Made by a program: the position numbers and the translations under genes. A stretch of 64,000 nt of DNA from Tritrichomonas musculus (Eukaryota; Parabasalia; Tritrichomonadida; Tritrichomonadidae): NCBI GenBank assembly GCA_039105265.1, contig JAPFFF010000004.1:5022001-5086000 (forward strand), read 5' to 3'. Shown one piece after another: positions 61,133-64,000 of this stretch (position 1 is its first letter; each line of letters starts with the position of its first letter). The notes under the pieces are model-generated. The model saw nothing but the letters and a program-made list of their open reading frames with translations, did no database searches and was not told the DNA's origin.

Positions 61133-64000
61133 TTAAAAATCTTGCGGTATTTCGGATTTCAAGTCTTTGTTTACTTGGACTGCAACTTTTATTTCACGCA
61201 AATTTTCTGTTTCCTTCATTGCGTAATTTGTCCCTTCTTGTTTCGTGTTTCTGAGATCATTGATGTTAATGCTACTTTTAACATTAATTTTATCGATAAA
61301 CGGCTGCATCATCTGCATTATTTGGCTTGTGTCTTTCTCGAGCTGTCTCTCGACAATGTCGAAATTGAATTCAAATGCGTCCACGAACAAGTCTTCTGAA
61401 ATCAAGTTTTGAATCATGCTTACGTACTCATCTTTGAGGAATTTCTTATGTGCTGCGACCATGTCTGCCATTTGCTTGTATTGCCAGTAGTACTTTTGGC
61501 TGACGGACTGACCAATGAAAGCCAAATGCGAATCAGAGCAAACTTGCAAGTTTTCCCTCAACAATTTTCTTATTGTTTCATTACAACAATTATTATGGTA
61601 AAAGATGTTTTTAATAAAAAAGCATTGCTGAATGAATTCCTTGTTCTCATTTGGAACGGCTCTTTTAATTTCTTTTTGAAAATTTAATTCACATAAATCT
61701 TCTTCTTCTTTTTCTTCTTCTTCTTCATTGCTTTCACCTTCTTTTGCTTCTTGATCTGCATTCTTTAGCATCATTAGTCTTTTGTAGATAATTTGCTCCA
61801 AATCATCAATGTAATAATCTTTAATAATCATTTGCATATAACAATCAGTGAAATTGAAAAATTTAATATAAAAGAAGTTCGATTGAACATCGTTGAAAAG
61901 ACTGCAGCCTTTCATAATTAAGTCGTTCATGCAATTAAGGAAAGATTCATAAGTTTCTGGCTCTTTCACATTTATGTAATACATATAAGCTTCACTTTTT
62001 ATTTGTGAAATAAGATTCTTAAACAGTTCGCTGTTGTTTATTAGAGAATCAATTTCGCTGTCATATTGAACAGTAGGTTCATTCACCAAAATGACAAACT
62101 TTGATTTTTTGGAAATAAATGATGATGACAAATGAGTAATATCATCACCTTTTTTATCGTCATCATCATCATCGTCATCGTCCGAACTAGAAGAAGATGA
62201 TGAAGAAGAGGATGATGATTGCAATTTTTTTGTTTCTTCAATAAATTGTGATGAAGGTGGCTGATAAACAAATGAAAAAGGAGTTTTGTTTAGACTTTCA
62301 TCATCAATTTCACTAAAACTTTTATTTATCTTTATTATGTTTTTGACGAATTCAATTTGATCCAAATAATGCTTGCTATTTATGACTGTAACATTTAAAT
62401 CACAGACTTTTGAAAGAAATGAGTAGATTTGAGTGACAATCAATCTTATATTTGGGAGTTTTTCTTTGCTTTTTGGAACATGAAGAAGTAGAAATATCGG
62501 CTTAATTGACGCTTTTTCAGCATTACTGAAGTCAACAATAAAGTTCAGCATCGTTAAAGAACGATCACAAAGAGCATAGACAAATATTTCGTCTGAATTT
62601 TCATTTTCCAGATTTGGATAAAAAGTATTAATTAGACTAGAACCAATCAAAGTTAGGTCATCTTCGTACGAATTAAAGAAAAGAACCAAAGGCGTTTTCG
62701 AGTCTTTCACATCGATTTTTTTTTCCTTTGAGAATTGCAGAAAGTCTGTTGAATTGAACTTCCACTCACCATATTCTTCATCATAATGAAACATCTTAAA
62801 TAATTTATGCTCGAATCCACTTTTTCGACGATTAAACATCAATGATTGCTGGATTGCGTCTTTACTTCCTGCCAATGAATTCCTTGAACTTTTCTTGATG
62901 CTTTTTTGAATGCTTGACATTTCATTCATCCAATCTTCGCCTGATTTCTTCTTATTTTTCTTTGATACCTTCGTGTTATATACAATGCCTTTGTCGTATT
63001 TGTAATTCGGATCAGGATTATTCCAAAATTCATTGAATGACGTCATTTCAACTTTTGTGTCAACATCGCTTTTATTCGATTGAATTAACTGTTTCATTTC
63101 AATCAAATAACCTTCCTTTTCATTGCACATGTCAAGAAATGTCTTTGGCTTAGTGATTTCTATCTTCTCCTTCATTTTATAATCATCATTACTTTCAAGT
63201 AGATCTTGTTTTCCGTATTTGCTGCTCATTTCTTTCTGGTATTTCAATGATTGCCGCTTCGTTTTGATACTTGTTGATATTTCGCTGAGTTTAGGAACTT
63301 TTATGCTTTTAACAGCGAAGATTGTATTCATGATGGTTTCAACAATGAAGGTTGAAGAACGCTTCTTATCCAACTCGTCGAAAATGAACTGAAGTTGATA
63401 AAAAACGGGAAATGAGACGTACTTTTTAGCATATAACAAAAGTTGCCTGTTCACAATCATTGGAACATTTGCTTCGATGAAATAATTCTGTGCCATTTCG
63501 TCTGTGAACTTAACTTTATGGTAGTCAAATTTAAAGTGGAGATTCCCATTTGAAATGAAGTGAAGCAAGCACGGATAAATTTTATATTTTGTGAACAAAA
63601 TCGGGTCATATTTTTCATCGAATTTCGATGTGTGTGAACAGAGAATTCGAACTGTTCTTTGATACATTTCTTGCTTCATCGTCTTAATAAAGAAGCAGTT
63701 CAAAAAGTTCGTGTAAAACAGAATGGCTGATGCTTTTATGTTCTTCAAATTTTTGAAGTCGAAAAGCAAAATTTTGAACTTTTCTTTCTTCGTTTTCAAA
63801 AACTCTATTACAGCTTCAATATTCTGTACCTCTTCATCTGTCAACCTTGGGTTGTATATTTTCGATTTCTTCTTTTCAACAGCAATGTTCACGTTCTCAA
63901 TCGACTGGCAATTGAAAAAGTACATCACAAACTTCGGAATGGCGTCGTCTTTGACGGCGCTTTCGAAGCTGTCGAAGAAAATGCAACCTTTTGAGCCAAT
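61133..64000 (-). CDS. Large protein of unknown function, 5' end beyond the window
   Basis: The frame is open to the window edge; the visible part is about 955 residues and begins IGSKGCIFFDSFESAVKDD. I do not recognise a family. Features: a Cys/Phe-rich helical N-terminal third; basic stretches (KKNKKKSGEDW; KKSSRNS); a low-complexity run of Ser followed by Asp (62150-62225); an acidic Glu tract at about 61690-61735; and alpha/beta-looking segments (TPLVLFFNSYEDD; KPIFLLLHVPKSK). The C-terminus ends KSEIPQDF at a TAA that is also part of the TTAA flanking a MITE, so the original end may have been altered by insertion. Confidence 0.75.
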   Translation of the reverse strand: MGSKGCIFFDSFESAVKDDAIPKFVMYFFNCQSIENVNIAVEKKKSKIYNPRLTDEEVQNIEAVIEFLKTKKEKFKILLFDFKNLKNIKASAILFYTNFLNCFFIKTMKQEMYQRTVRILCSHTSKFDEKYDPILFTKYKIYPCLLHFISNGNLHFKFDYHKVKFTDEMAQNYFIEANVPMIVNRQLLLYAKKYVSFPVFYQLQFIFDELDKKRSSTFIVETIMNTIFAVKSIKVPKLSEISTSIKTKRQSLKYQKEMSSKYGKQDLLESNDDYKMKEKIEITKPKTFLDMCNEKEGYLIEMKQLIQSNKSDVDTKVEMTSFNEFWNNPDPNYKYDKGIVYNTKVSKKNKKKSGEDWMNEMSSIQKSIKKSSRNSLAGSKDAIQQSLMFNRRKSGFEHKLFKMFHYDEEYGEWKFNSTDFLQFSKEKKIDVKDSKTPLVLFFNSYEDDLTLIGSSLINTFYPNLENENSDEIFVYALCDRSLTMLNFIVDFSNAEKASIKPIFLLLHVPKSKEKLPNIRLIVTQIYSFLSKVCDLNVTVINSKHYLDQIEFVKNIIKINKSFSEIDDESLNKTPFSFVYQPPSSQFIEETKKLQSSSSSSSSSSSSDDDDDDDDDKKGDDITHLSSSFISKKSKFVILVNEPTVQYDSEIDSLINNSELFKNLISQIKSEAYMYYINVKEPETYESFLNCMNDLIMKGCSLFNDVQSNFFYIKFFNFTDCYMQMIIKDYYIDDLEQIIYKRLMMLKNADQEAKEGESNEEEEEKEEEDLCELNFQKEIKRAVPNENKEFIQQCFFIKNIFYHNNCCNETIRKLLRENLQVCSDSHLAFIGQSVSQKYYWQYKQMADMVAAHKKFLKDEYVSMIQNLISEDLFVDAFEFNFDIVERQLEKDTSQIMQMMQPFIDKINVKSSININDLRNTKQEGTNYAMKETENLREIKVAVQVNKDLKSEIPQDF

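Noticed and set aside
61142-61687. Plus-strand frames antisense to the large unknown gene
   Set aside because: Shadow frames of the minus-strand coding sequence with no family features.
1-64000. LTR, retroviral, LINE or Polinton-type elements
   Set aside because: No reverse transcriptase, integrase of that type, protein-primed polymerase or capsid-like frame was recognised, and no long direct terminal repeats beyond the 58-base pair at 8951 and 10196.
1-64000. CRISPR arrays, operons and ribosome binding sites
   Set aside because: The window is eukaryotic; the tandem repeats found lack the spacer pattern, and genes have their own initiator-like promoters.

Overview
The window looks like nuclear DNA of a parabasalid flagellate, most likely a Tritrichomonas-type trichomonad. 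The evidence is very high AT content with long A and T runs, intronless genes with tiny 5' leaders, the trichomonad initiator motif TCAYTTW close to several start codons, and several protein families typical of trichomonads: TKL kinases with a characteristic tail, kinase-Sel1 fusions, DUF3447-type ankyrin proteins, F5/8-type C proteins and a two-repeat Myb. The species is an inference; no rRNA or other marker is present.

Host genes. On the minus strand are an importin-beta-like karyopherin (2511-5255), an ankyrin protein with a trailing array of spaced ankyrin modules (6351-8450), a class 3 lipase (10512-11480), a C2-C2-BTB/BACK-like-F5/8C protein (13046-15187), a DEAH11/12-like helicase-RBR protein with a lost DEAH box (17186-22462), an Smr-like protein (23034-24803), a Myb protein (41334-42320), a nitrilase-family hydrolase (44302-45108), a SPAG17/PF6-like flagellar central-pair protein (55274-58993) and an unrecognised large protein that runs off the window end (61133-64000). 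On the plus strand are a short XRN-like 5'-3' exonuclease (31436-32932) and an MLF-like protein (45550-46626). There are two tRNA genes, Ser-AGA (8509-8590, minus) and Asp-GTC (22697-22767, plus), and a detached tRNA-Ser 3' fragment (54555-54592).

Broken host genes. A TKL pseudokinase (730-1845), a bacterial-like phosphotransferase (16029-16949) and a kinase-Sel1 gene (33995-35956) each keep a single reading frame that is interrupted only by stop codons.

Mobile DNA. The centre of the window is a nested structure. A Tc1/mariner (pogo-like) transposon, 25813-31431, has inserted a few bases upstream of the XRN start codon. It is itself split by a MULE, 27554-31173, that has perfect 9-bp target duplications. 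The MULE ends carry 121-bp tandem units, each with a tRNA-like T arm and an exact Pol III B box. Two decayed Kolobok-like transposase remnants, one decayed pogo-like transposase remnant and about fifteen short inverted-repeat elements (several flanked by TTAA) fill much of the intergenic DNA, particularly 8.6-12.7 kb, 33-38.5 kb and 48-61 kb. No retroviral, LTR, LINE or Polinton-type element was recognised.
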